This document shows positions 43,566 to 51,633 of a stretch of 64,000 bases of DNA, in pieces; the stretch's first letter is position 1, and every line of letters starts with the position of its first letter. The notes beneath the pieces are model-generated. The model searched no databases and was not told the DNA's origin. It saw only the letters and a program-made list of their open reading frames with translations. This DNA is from Armatimonadota bacterium (lineage in GTDB: Bacteria; Sysuimicrobiota; Sysuimicrobiia; Sysuimicrobiales; Humicultoraceae), in the NCBI GenBank assembly GCA_031081715.1, contig JAVHMA010000004.1, positions 85,532 through 149,531 of the forward strand. Reading direction: 5' to 3'. The translations under genes were made by a program, and so were the position numbers.

Positions 43566-44413
43566 AGACCCCGGCCGCCATCGAGGTGCGGGGTGTCTGG
43601 AAGCGCTTCATCCTGCGCCATAACCGCGTGGAGACGCTCAAGGACCGGGTGCTGGCCACCTTCGATCCCCGCCGCCGGGAGCGGCGCGAGTGGTTCTGGG
43701 CGCTCCAGGACGTCTCGCTGGAGGTGCGGCAGGGCGAGACTCTGGGCCTGATCGGACCCAACGGGTCGGGCAAGAGCACGCTACTCCGGCTGATCGCGCG
43801 CACTCTCTTCCCGACGCGGGGGGAGATCGCGGTGCGCGGGCGGGTGTCGCCAATGCTCGAGGTGGGTGTCGGCTTCCACCTCGAGCTCACAGGGCAGGAG
43901 AACGTGTACCTGAACGGCTCGCTGCTCGGCCTCCCGCGACGGGAGATCGAGCGCCTCTATCCGTCGATCGTCGCTTTCGCCGAGCTCGAGGACTTCATCG
44001 ACGTGCCGGTCAAGAACTACTCCAGCGGGATGCAGGCCCGGCTCGGTTTCGCGGTGGCCGCCCACCTGAACCCGGACGTGCTCGTGATCGACGAGGGCCT
44101 CAGTGTCGGCGACGAGGCGTTCCAGCGGAAGTGCCAGGAGCGCATGGCCGCCTTCCGCGCCGAGGGCAAGACCATCATGTTCGTCTCCCACAACCTACGC
44201 GCGGTCAGCGCGCTCTGCGACCGCGTCTGCCTGCTGGTGCGGGGGCGGGTCGTCGCGGTCGGGCCGCCGCCAGAGGTCATTCCGCGCTATGAGGCACTCT
44301 CCGCCGCGGTTCGCAGCGGGGTCGCCGACCGGATTCTCGGTCCCGAGCTCGGGCCACGCCGCCGTCGGCTCGCGCGCGAGCGGCAGGGTGATCCTGCCGC
44401 GCGCACCCCGTGA
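43562..44413 (+). CDS. wzt: ABC polysaccharide exporter ATPase (Wzt type)
   Basis: A 283-residue ATPase: Walker A GPNGSGKST at 65-73, the family motif SPMLEVGVGFHLELTGQENV, signature YSSGMQARLGFAVAAHL, Walker B DVLVIDEGLSVGDEAFQ and FVSHNL. The segment FILRHNRVETLKDRVLA at the N-terminus is typical for these exporters. It has only a ~40-residue basic tail after the ATPase and lacks the C-terminal carbohydrate-binding domain of Wzt proteins that check the chain end. It is therefore nearer to the Tag/Kps type in layout. Confidence 0.93.
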   Translation: MKTPAAIEVRGVWKRFILRHNRVETLKDRVLATFDPRRRERREWFWALQDVSLEVRQGETLGLIGPNGSGKSTLLRLIARTLFPTRGEIAVRGRVSPMLEVGVGFHLELTGQENVYLNGSLLGLPRREIERLYPSIVAFAELEDFIDVPVKNYSSGMQARLGFAVAAHLNPDVLVIDEGLSVGDEAFQRKCQERMAAFRAEGKTIMFVSHNLRAVSALCDRVCLLVRGRVVAVGPPPEVIPRYEALSAAVRSGVADRILGPELGPRRRRLARERQGDPAARTP

Positions 44414-44453
44414 TCAGACGTCCGCAGGCGCGCGCTGCAGCGGCCCGATCGCG

Positions 44454-45512
44454 ATGAGGGCGCTGGTGCTGGCCGGGGGGCGGGGGACGCGGCTGCGCCC
44501 GCTCACCCACAGCATGGCCAAGCAGCTCGTGCCCGTCGCGAATCGTCCCATCCTGCACTACGTGCTCGACCACCTGCGCGATGCCGGTGTGGCGGACGTG
44601 GGCGTGGTGATCTCGCCGGAGACCGGCGCCCAGATCCGCGCGGCGCTGGCGGCCAACCCCTGGGGCGTCCGACTGACCTTCATCGAGCAGCCCCGGCCGC
44701 TCGGCCTGGCGCACGCCATCATGGTCTCGCGCGACTACCTGGGCACGGAGCCGTTCGTGATGTACCTCGGCGACAACCTGATTGAGCGCGGCATCGCCGA
44801 GTTCGTTCGCACGCTCGACCACGAGGGTGCGGACGCGGCCATCCTGCTGAAGGAGGTACCCGACCCCCGGCTCTTCGGGGTCGCCGAGCTGGACGGCGGT
44901 GGGCGGGTGGTGCGGCTCGTCGAAAAGCCAGCCGCCCCGCCCAGCCGGCTCGCGCTGGTCGGCATCTACCTCTTCACACCCACCGTGCACGAGGTCATCG
45001 CCGCGCTCGCGCCGTCGGCCCGCGGCGAGTACGAGATCACCGACGCGATCCAGGGGCTGCTGGACCGGGGTCGGCGCGTGGCGAGCGCCGTGCTCGACGG
45101 CTGGTGGCTCGATGCGGGTAAGAAGGACGACCTGCTCGAGGCGAACCGGCTCGTCCTCGACCGGTGGGCGCGATGCGAGGTCGCCGGCGAGGCGGACGCT
45201 GCCAGCCGCGTCGTCGGGCGCGTGACCCTGGCCGCGGGTGGCCGTCTGGTCGCCAGCACCGTCGAGGGCCCCGCGGTGATCGGGCCGGGGACGACGATCG
45301 AGCGGTCCCGCATCGGCCCCTACACCAGCGTCGGGGCCGGGTGCGCGATCGTCGACTCCACGGTGGAGCGGTCGGTCGTGATGGACGGCGTACGCCTGGT
45401 CGGCGTGCCGCGCCTGGAGGACAGTCTGATCGCGCCCCGGGCGATCGTCACACGCGCTGCGGGCGGTGGCGCCCGACTCGTCATCGGCGAGGACTCGCAG
45501 GTGGAGCTGTAG
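44454..45512 (+). CDS. Glucose-1-phosphate thymidylyltransferase (long form)
   Basis: A 352-residue nucleotidyltransferase of the long RmlA-like type. It has RALVLAGGRGTRLRPLTHSM, AKQLVPVANRPILHYVL, EQPRPLGLAHAIMVSRDYLG, MYLGDNLIERGI, VVRLVEKPAAPPSRLALVGI and GWWLDAGKKDDLLEANR. Residues 250-352 form a beta-helix tail of hexapeptide repeats (STVEGPAVIGPGTTIERSRI). It would make dTDP-glucose; dTDP-rhamnose synthesis would also need RmlB, which is not in the window, while RmlC- and RmlD-like genes are at 61496 and 62984. Its end overlaps the convergent pilin-operon gene by 32 bases. Confidence 0.88.
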   Translation: MRALVLAGGRGTRLRPLTHSMAKQLVPVANRPILHYVLDHLRDAGVADVGVVISPETGAQIRAALAANPWGVRLTFIEQPRPLGLAHAIMVSRDYLGTEPFVMYLGDNLIERGIAEFVRTLDHEGADAAILLKEVPDPRLFGVAELDGGGRVVRLVEKPAAPPSRLALVGIYLFTPTVHEVIAALAPSARGEYEITDAIQGLLDRGRRVASAVLDGWWLDAGKKDDLLEANRLVLDRWARCEVAGEADAASRVVGRVTLAAGGRLVASTVEGPAVIGPGTTIERSRIGPYTSVGAGCAIVDSTVERSVVMDGVRLVGVPRLEDSLIAPRAIVTRAAGGGARLVIGEDSQVEL

Positions 45513-46908
45513 GCGCGATGGTCTCCCGGACGCCGGCGATCCACGCGACGACCGGTCCCTCGCCACGGGTCGCCAGCCCGGGCGTGCCCAGCACCGCCGG
45601 GTCGTAGCGGATCACGACCACCGCGCCGCGGTTGCGGACGCTCGCCAGCGGGTCACGTCCGACCACGGCGCCGACCACCTCGAGGCGGCCCCCGTCGGTA
45701 ACGTCGATCGTGCGGGCAGCGTCCACCAGGCCGTGCACGCGCAGCCGCGCGCCGCTCGAGACGTGAAGGCCGCCGTCGTCGAGCACGACGAGTCCAGGCA
45801 GTGTGCGCGAGGCCGGGGTATGCAGGACCTCCAGGCGGGCGCCCGCGCCGAGGTGCACCGTGCCCTCCGCGACCAACGCGCCGTCGGCGATCTCGAGGCG
45901 CTGGGCGTCCAGGAGGGAGATGCCCCCTGTCACGTAGATCACGCCCCGCAGCCGCGGTGGGCCGTCGCCCGCGGCCAGGTAGGCCTGGACCCGTTCGAAC
46001 TCCGCGGGCGTGTAGAGGCTGTCGCGCTTGCGCTCGAGCGCGCCGTCGGCTGCGTGTCGGCCCGCCGCGGCATTGGTGGCCGCGTTCGCCAGGTTACCCG
46101 CGGCCTGCCGTCGGTAGAACGTCCGGTCGAGCTCGGGGAGCGGGGGCAGGTTCTCGATGCGGAGGACCACGCCATCGGCGGCGACGCCCAGCGTCCGCAG
46201 CTGGTGGACGTCCACCTGCTCGTGCGCGGCGCCGATGGTGAGCGCCGCATCGCGGGCGAGCAGCAGGCGCACCGGCCCGGGGCGCGTCACAGACGCCGGG
46301 CCCACGCCAGGCGCCGCGTCGATCGGTCCCGGCGGCACCTCGAGCGGCATCCCGGGATCGTTGAGCGACACGTCGGGCGTGGCGAACCAGACTTCGCGGC
46401 CGGCGGCGATGTGGATCCACGGCCGGTCGCCAAGGCCCGCGCCGTACGGTGCGATGACCATGGCAGCCGGTGGCTGCTCCAGGCGCACCACCGATGCGCC
46501 GTAGAGCGCGGTGAGCAGCGCCGGCGAGGCGAGGTGGACCACGGTCTCCAACGTCCGGGTCGTCCCGGCGACCTCACCCTCGCTGGTGACCACGAGCGCG
46601 CCGCCGTCACCGTCACGTACCCACACCAGGGCGCGCCCCTCGCCGTCGGCGCGCACCTCGTGCGCCGCGGGCCGCCACCGCGGTCCGGGCGCCTCCTTCG
46701 ATTCGAGGATCGCCAGCACGGTGTGCAGGCCCGCCTCGGCCAGGTGCGCCGCGCGTCGCGCGCGGACGGCGGCGCCGGCCTGTGCCTGCTGCCGGTTGAC
46801 GTACCAGACGAACGCCGTGGACGAGACCGTCACGAACAGGAGCACGGCCAGGAGCGCGAGGAGCGCGAGCCCACGCTGGCCGCGCCGTGCGCCCGTGACG
46901 AGTGTCAT
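45481..46908 (-). CDS. PilX/GspK-like minor pilin with a beta-helix-type C-terminal domain
   Basis: A 475-residue protein with a prepilin-like N-terminus: a basic stretch ending in GQRG, then LALLALLAVLLFVTVSST (about 12-30). Glu at +5 of the mature protein is missing, as in GspK/PilX-type tip proteins. The body has helical then beta-rich segments; residues 330-440 read as regular beta turns (GVIYVTGGISLLDAQRLEIA, LVVLDDGGLHVSSGARLRV). It is the last of three coupled genes and overlaps the previous stop (ATGA). It likely takes part in a type IV pilus or pseudopilus tip. Confidence 0.72.
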   Translation of the reverse strand: MTLVTGARRGQRGLALLALLAVLLFVTVSSTAFVWYVNRQQAQAGAAVRARRAAHLAEAGLHTVLAILESKEAPGPRWRPAAHEVRADGEGRALVWVRDGDGGALVVTSEGEVAGTTRTLETVVHLASPALLTALYGASVVRLEQPPAAMVIAPYGAGLGDRPWIHIAAGREVWFATPDVSLNDPGMPLEVPPGPIDAAPGVGPASVTRPGPVRLLLARDAALTIGAAHEQVDVHQLRTLGVAADGVVLRIENLPPLPELDRTFYRRQAAGNLANAATNAAAGRHAADGALERKRDSLYTPAEFERVQAYLAAGDGPPRLRGVIYVTGGISLLDAQRLEIADGALVAEGTVHLGAGARLEVLHTPASRTLPGLVVLDDGGLHVSSGARLRVHGLVDAARTIDVTDGGRLEVVGAVVGRDPLASVRNRGAVVVIRYDPAVLGTPGLATRGEGPVVAWIAGVRETIAPTAPPASPRR

Positions 46909-47429
46909 GGGTTCATCGGCGCCGCGGTCGTCCGGCTCCACGCGACGTCGCGGCCCCTGCGCACGAAGGCCTCGATGGTCACGCCCGGGCCCGACGGTCG
47001 GACGGTGATGCGTTCCACCCCGACCGCGACGACCCGCGTGCCGACCACCACCAGCCGGCCGTCCGGGCCCGGCGCCGCCACCACCCGGACCACGTCGCCG
47101 CGCTCCTCGCGCCGCGCGTAGACCACCCAGCGCGCCGCGCCGGCGTCGTCGGCGGCCAGGACGAGCGCGAGGACGGGGCGCGCATCCAGGATCGGGACCT
47201 CCGGCGGGACGGTGATGTGAGGCGCCTGGCTCGCGTCGCGCACGTCGCGAGCCATGGTCTCGGTGAGCGTCGCCGCGCTCGCGCGCGCGTCCCACACGTC
47301 GCGGCCCCGGCGCCAGGCGGACAGGCTGGCCACGTAGACGGTGCCGACGAGCGCGAGGACCAGCGTGGCCACCCCCAGTGCCACCATCAGCTCGACCAGG
47401 GTGACGCCGGTGGGGCGGGAGGGGCTCAC
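46905..47429 (-). CDS. PilW/GspJ-like minor prepilin
   Basis: A 174-residue protein with a class III prepilin signal: SRPTG followed by VTLVELMVALGVATLVLAL, with Glu at +5 after the Gly cleavage point. The first mature residue is Val rather than the usual Phe. The C-terminal part is a beta-rich pilin head (VVYARREERGDVVRVVA, VVAVGVERITVRPSG). GTG 47429 overlaps the upstream stop (GTGA). Order and size fit the I-J-K minor pseudopilin set. Confidence 0.75.
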   Translation of the reverse strand: MSPSRPTGVTLVELMVALGVATLVLALVGTVYVASLSAWRRGRDVWDARASAATLTETMARDVRDASQAPHITVPPEVPILDARPVLALVLAADDAGAARWVVYARREERGDVVRVVAAPGPDGRLVVVGTRVVAVGVERITVRPSGPGVTIEAFVRRGRDVAWSRTTAAPMNP

Positions 47430-47842
47430 CAGCCGGCGACCGCGCACGCCGCGGAGACGTGCCGCCGCGTGAGGAGCACAACCCGGTGCTCGCGACCGCC
47501 CCGCGTCCAGGTGACGGTGCTGCGGATCTCCCACAGGCCGCCGGTGGGCAGGCGCGTCACCTCGACCTGCCGGTGGTATCGGTGTGCCAGCCCCGGGGCG
47601 ATCTCAGGCAGGTCGGTGCGCCGCAGCGAAGCCCCGCACGGCTCGGCGACCCGCTGGAGCAGCGCCTCCTCCGCGAGGCTCGACGCGGTCTCCAGCTCTT
47701 GCGCCATCCAGGCAGCCCGCAGCCCGAGGCCAAACGTGGTAAAGACCACGAGCGCCACCATGCCGAGCAGCACGGCCGCAACCAGGACCTCGATCAGCGT
47801 GAGGCCCGTCTGGGTCCGCTGGGGGCACGGTGTCCTCGGCAT
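47426..47842 (-). CDS. PilV/GspI-like minor prepilin
   Basis: A 138-residue protein with a prepilin signal: QRTQTG followed by LTLIEVLVAAVLLGMVALVV, Glu at +5, with Leu in place of Phe at +1. The head domain includes LPEIAPGLAHRYHRQVEVTR. ATG 47842 was chosen because the prepilin leader should be short; the frame runs back to 47902. It is the first gene of the - strand trio. No prepilin peptidase, ATPase or major pilin is in the window, so the machine must be encoded elsewhere. Confidence 0.75.
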   Translation of the reverse strand: MPRTPCPQRTQTGLTLIEVLVAAVLLGMVALVVFTTFGLGLRAAWMAQELETASSLAEEALLQRVAEPCGASLRRTDLPEIAPGLAHRYHRQVEVTRLPTGGLWEIRSTVTWTRGGREHRVVLLTRRHVSAACAVAGW

Positions 47843-48000
47843 TGCTAGCGTATTCGTGTCGGCGCGCGAGCCGTCCTGTGCACGCGCGGGCGCGCGCGTC
47901 ACGGGAACGTCGCGACCGCGCCGCCCGTCTTTCCAACGGGTGGACGCGTACGGGGAGGCGTCGGTTCCGTGCGCGTCGAACGGCTGGAGGCGATGGTCGG

Positions 48001-48432
48001 ATGGTCGCCAAGATGATGTCCCTCGTGGTCCTGGTCTTGCTGGCGCGCGCGTCCGGGTGCGGGGCCGCGCAGAGCCCGCCCCCGTCGGGGCCGGCGCGGC
48101 CTGCGGAGGTCGCGACGGTGCTGCCGGCGCCCGGGAGCCGCGTCTGTCGGCAGCCGGAGATCCGGGTGGAGCTGCGGCTCACCGACGCGCTCCGGCGCGG
48201 CGGCGCGTTCGCGCCTGACCGGGTGGCGCTGGCGCTGGACGGCCGCGACGTGACGCGCGAGACCCGCATCGCCGGCACGATGGACTTCCCGCAGGGCCGC
48301 GCTGTCCTCACCTACGTACCCGCCGCGCCGCTGGCGCTCGGTCCGCACCGCGCCGCCATCGCGTTCGCTGGGGCCGCCCGGCCGGAGCGCTTCGAGTGGA
48401 CGTTCGTGGTCGACGACGTGCCGTGCCGCTGA
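48001..48432 (+). CDS. Small lipoprotein-like or secreted Ig-fold protein
   Basis: A 143-residue protein with a hydrophobic N-terminus (MSLVVLVLLARASGCGAAQ). ASGC may be a lipobox, though the -3 residue is Ala. The remainder looks like one Ig-like beta-sandwich (SRVCRQPEIRVELRLTDALR, VALALDGRDVTRETRI, ALGPHRAAIAFAGAARPERF), with two Cys (in RVCRQ and VPCR at the end) that could pair. I do not recognise a family. A GGAGG lies 11 bases before ATG 48001; an in-frame extension back to 47830 is Arg-rich and not credible. The next gene overlaps it by 10 bases. Confidence 0.6.
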   Translation: MVAKMMSLVVLVLLARASGCGAAQSPPPSGPARPAEVATVLPAPGSRVCRQPEIRVELRLTDALRRGGAFAPDRVALALDGRDVTRETRIAGTMDFPQGRAVLTYVPAAPLALGPHRAAIAFAGAARPERFEWTFVVDDVPCR

Positions 48433-49418
48433 TCCGGTCGCACGTCCGCGCCGATGTGGTTACGGTGCTCGACTTCCTGGGGCCGGCGGCGCCCCGCTTC
48501 GAAATCCACGCCCTCCTCTTCCTGGCCGCGTGGCGTCGCCACGAGGGTGCGAGCCGGGTGTGGCCGCTGCACGTGGTTTGCATCGGGTCGCCGCCGGGGT
48601 CGGTCCTCCGGCTCGCACAGGCGGTGGGCGCGCACGTGGTTGCCGCCGCGCCGCTGGTCGTCAACGCCGCCCGCACCAGCAACAAGCTGCGCGCGTTCGA
48701 GGTGCCGACGGCTACCGGCCGCCGGCTGGTGCTCGACGCGGATACGCTCGTCCTCAAGGACCTGGCGCCGTTGATGCAGCACGTGGGCGACGGGCTCGGG
48801 CTCGGAGCGGCGACCTGCAACCACTTCCCCGAGCCGGTGTGGCGGGAGATGTACGACGCAGTCGGCGTCCCCTATCCGGGGCCGATCGGGACATGCTGGT
48901 GCCAGGATCCGGTGGTGGCCGCGGCGCGCGGGCTGGGGGCGCCCCAGATCGCCTGGTCGCGCGCCACGCCGCCGTACTTCAACAGCGGCGTGGTCGCGGC
49001 GCCCGCCGCCTCCGGCCTGGCGGAGCGCTGGTGGGCCTATCTGGAGCGGCTGGTTCCGCGGCTCGAGCCGCGGGCGGGGCACGACGACGCGGCGGGCGCG
49101 TATCGGGGCGACGAGCACGCTCTGGCGATCGCCGCCGAGGTCGAGCGGTCGGCGGGGACGCCGGTCCGGCTCCTGCCGGCGGCGTTCCACGCCCGACCGG
49201 TGCTGCTGCGGGCGGGGGTGCTCCGGTGGGAGGAGGTCACGATCTTCCACTATCACCGCGCGCTGAAGCCATTCGCCGGCTCTCTTGAGGACCTCACGCG
49301 GCTGGTGGGCGACGGGTTCGCGGCGGTGCCCGCGGCGCTGCGCGCCGCGCACGACGGCTTCTATCGCACGGTGGCCGCCCTCCACGAGGAGATCGCACGG
49401 CCGGGCCTGCATGGTTGA
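48423..49418 (+). CDS. GT8-like glycosyltransferase (tandem copy 1)
   Basis: A 331-residue protein with a GT-A/GT8-like layout: an N-terminal strand-helix with LFLAAWRRHEGASRVWPLHV, a DxD metal site in RRLVLDADTLVLKDLAPL, YDAVGVPYPGPIGTCW, PPYFNSGVVAAPAASGLAER and a late HxxD-like GDEHALAIAAEVE with EVTIFHYHRALKPF. The next gene has the same layout, so the two arose by tandem duplication. Donor and acceptor are unknown. GTG 48423 overlaps the lipoprotein-like stop by 10 bases. Confidence 0.75.
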   Translation: MPLIRSHVRADVVTVLDFLGPAAPRFEIHALLFLAAWRRHEGASRVWPLHVVCIGSPPGSVLRLAQAVGAHVVAAAPLVVNAARTSNKLRAFEVPTATGRRLVLDADTLVLKDLAPLMQHVGDGLGLGAATCNHFPEPVWREMYDAVGVPYPGPIGTCWCQDPVVAAARGLGAPQIAWSRATPPYFNSGVVAAPAASGLAERWWAYLERLVPRLEPRAGHDDAAGAYRGDEHALAIAAEVERSAGTPVRLLPAAFHARPVLLRAGVLRWEEVTIFHYHRALKPFAGSLEDLTRLVGDGFAAVPAALRAAHDGFYRTVAALHEEIARPGLHG

Positions 49419-50433
49419 CGTCATCATCGTGCCGGACTTCAGCGCAGGAGCCGTCGAGCGGTTCGAGGTCCGGACGTTGCTCTTCCTCGGGTCGTGGTTG
49501 CGGCACGGCGGGGCGAGCCGCGCCTGGCCCCTGCACGTCGCCTGCATCGGCGCGCCGCCGGCGTCGGTCCGGCGCCTGGCGGAGCGCGCCGGCGCGTCGG
49601 TCACGGCCCACGCCCCGATGCCCGAGGCCATGCCACGCACGGCCAACAAGCTGCGCGGCCTGGAGGTCCGCCCGCGGGCCGACCGCTTCCTGCTGCTCGA
49701 TGCGGACGTCCTGGTGCTGGCGGACCTGACGCCGCTGGCCGATGCGGTCGGCGACGCGGTGGGCGCCGGCCCGGCCACCTTCAACCATGTACCAGTCGCG
49801 CAGTGGCGCCGGATGTACGACGCCGTCGGCGTGCCCTATCCCGGGCCGGCGGGCGCGTGCTGGCACACGCGGTGGGACCTGAGCGCGCACGAGCGCCTGA
49901 CCCCGGCGCAGCGCGAGCAGTGCCGGCAGGCGCCGCCCTACCACAACGGCGGCGTCGTGATGGCCCCCTGGTCCAGCGGCCTGGCCGTGGTCTGGCGCCG
50001 GCACCTGCTGCGACTGCTGGAGACCTTTGCGGCGGACCCGCTCGCGGCCGATGCGAAGTGGCGGCGGCACGGCGACCAGCACGCGCTGGCGACCGCGATC
50101 GAGGCACTGCGCCGACAGGGCGCGCCGGTGACGACGCTCCCGCTGGCCTTCCAGGCGCGGCCACCGGTGCTCGTCGCGGGCGTGGTGCGGTGGCACGAGG
50201 TCGCCCTCTTCCATTACGTCAAGGTGCTGCGGCCCTACGACGAGTCGGTGGCCGGGGTGCGCGCGCTCCTCTACGGCCGGCTGGCGCAGCGTCTCCGCCG
50301 CCGCCGGGCCTCGGTGGGCGGACTGCGCGCCGCGCTCTCGCCCGTGCTGTGGCGCGTTCCGCGCCGCCACCGGTGCGGGTTCGGGCCCTTCTTCGAGGAG
50401 GTGCACGGGGTCTTTGACCAGTTCGGGCTCTAG
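49411..50433 (+). CDS. GT8-like glycosyltransferase (tandem copy 2)
   Basis: A 340-residue paralogue of the preceding gene: FLGSWLRHGGASRAWPLHVA, DRFLLLDADVLVLADLTPLA (DxD), YDAVGVPYPGPAGACW, PPYHNGGVVMAPWSSGLAVV, GDQHALATAIEAL and EVALFHYVKVLRPY. It has an extra C-terminal stretch of about 40 residues with many Arg. ATG 49411 overlaps the previous stop by 8 bases. Closeness to the pilin genes raises the idea of pilin or surface-protein glycosylation, but no direct evidence links them. Confidence 0.75.
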   Translation: MVDVIIVPDFSAGAVERFEVRTLLFLGSWLRHGGASRAWPLHVACIGAPPASVRRLAERAGASVTAHAPMPEAMPRTANKLRGLEVRPRADRFLLLDADVLVLADLTPLADAVGDAVGAGPATFNHVPVAQWRRMYDAVGVPYPGPAGACWHTRWDLSAHERLTPAQREQCRQAPPYHNGGVVMAPWSSGLAVVWRRHLLRLLETFAADPLAADAKWRRHGDQHALATAIEALRRQGAPVTTLPLAFQARPPVLVAGVVRWHEVALFHYVKVLRPYDESVAGVRALLYGRLAQRLRRRRASVGGLRAALSPVLWRVPRRHRCGFGPFFEEVHGVFDQFGL

Positions 50434-50481
50434 CGGGGCATCCTCGTTGGCGAAACCACAACGGTACGACCGGAGGTGAGT

Positions 50482-51633
50482 ATGAGATCCGCGTGGCCCT
50501 GGTTCGTCGTCGCAGTCCTCGTCGCTGTCGCAGCGCTCTACGCACCCGTCCCGCTCGGCGCGCAGACCCCTCCGTCGGGCGTGGTGCGGGGCCCGGGCCT
50601 GGCGACGCCGGCCGCGATCCGTGCCTACTGGACCGCCGAGCGGCTGAACGCGGCGCGGCCCCGCGACCTGCCCTCCCGCGTTCGCCCGCCCGCCGGAGGC
50701 CCGGCCGCGCCGCTGGCAGGCATCGGGACCTTCACCGAGGGGAACGAGCCCGGACGCGCCCCGGGTGTGCCGCGCCGACTGCCTGAGGCGCTCCGGGGCG
50801 AGGTCACCCCGCTCTCGCACACGGCCTTCAGCTACCCGTACCCGTTCAACCGGTATCAGGTCTTTCCCATTACGGTCTCGCCGTTCGCGGTCTACCAGAA
50901 CTTTCCGTTCCGCACGATCGGCAAGCTCTTCTTCACGCTCTCGGGCGTCAACTACGTGTGCTCGGCGAGCTCCGTGACGTCCGGCAGCGGAGGCAACCAG
51001 AGCCTGGTCTGGACTGCGGGGCACTGCGTCCATGAGGGCGGGCCCGGGGGGGTCTTCGCCACGAACGTGCTCTTCGTGCCGGCGTACCGGGACGGCGCGC
51101 AGCCGTTCGGGAGCTGGACCGCGCACGCCCTGTTCACCTCGTCGGGATGGGCCAACAGCAGCAACCTCCGCGTGGACTTCGGCGTCATCGTCGTCAACCG
51201 GCGGAGCAGCGATGGGGCGACGCTGGGCTCGGTGGTCGGGACGCTGGGGATCGCCACCGGGGTGACGGATCACCAGCACTACCACATCTTCGGGTATCCG
51301 GCCGCGCCGCAGACCGTCTGGCCGGGCACGGCGTTCAACGGCAACCGCATGTGGGGCTGTCAGTCGAGCGCCGCGCGTCGGGTGACCGAGCAACCCGGCA
51401 GCGGCCCGGCGCCCGTGGCGGTCGGGTGCGACATGACCGGCGGCAGCAGCGGCGGTCCGTGGGTCATGGGCCTCAACGATGGCTACAGCATGGGCTGGCA
51501 CGTCAACGGAGGGTTCCTCAACGGAAACGTGAGCTACCGGTACACCAACGAGCCGCGGGCGATCAACGGGCCGTACTTCGGGAGCGAGGCGTTCGACCTG
51601 TGGAACGCCGCCCGAACCACGCCGGTACCGTAG
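50482..51633 (+). CDS. Secreted V8-like (trypsin-fold) serine protease
   Basis: A 383-residue protein with a signal peptide (WPWFVVAVLVAVAALYAPVP, cleavage near LGAQT), a pro-like region to about 150, then a chymotrypsin-fold domain. The triad is His181 in WTAGHCVH, Asp232 in RVDFGVI and Ser323 in GGSSGGPW. GKLFFTLSGVNYVCSASSV and the overall order match glutamyl endopeptidase/V8-type S1B proteases. The conserved Cys (VNYVCSA, AGHC, WGCQ, GCDM) may form disulfides. ATG 50482 has GGAGG six bases before. Its stop shares a base with the following GTG (TAGTG), so it is coupled to an AlkP-type enzyme, an unusual pairing. Confidence 0.88.
   Translation: MRSAWPWFVVAVLVAVAALYAPVPLGAQTPPSGVVRGPGLATPAAIRAYWTAERLNAARPRDLPSRVRPPAGGPAAPLAGIGTFTEGNEPGRAPGVPRRLPEALRGEVTPLSHTAFSYPYPFNRYQVFPITVSPFAVYQNFPFRTIGKLFFTLSGVNYVCSASSVTSGSGGNQSLVWTAGHCVHEGGPGGVFATNVLFVPAYRDGAQPFGSWTAHALFTSSGWANSSNLRVDFGVIVVNRRSSDGATLGSVVGTLGIATGVTDHQHYHIFGYPAAPQTVWPGTAFNGNRMWGCQSSAARRVTEQPGSGPAPVAVGCDMTGGSSGGPWVMGLNDGYSMGWHVNGGFLNGNVSYRYTNEPRAINGPYFGSEAFDLWNAARTTPVP

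Noticed and set aside
47830..48000. Upstream extension of the lipoprotein-like gene
   Set aside because: The extra 57 residues are Arg-rich and would bury the hydrophobic signal segment; ATG 48001 fits better.
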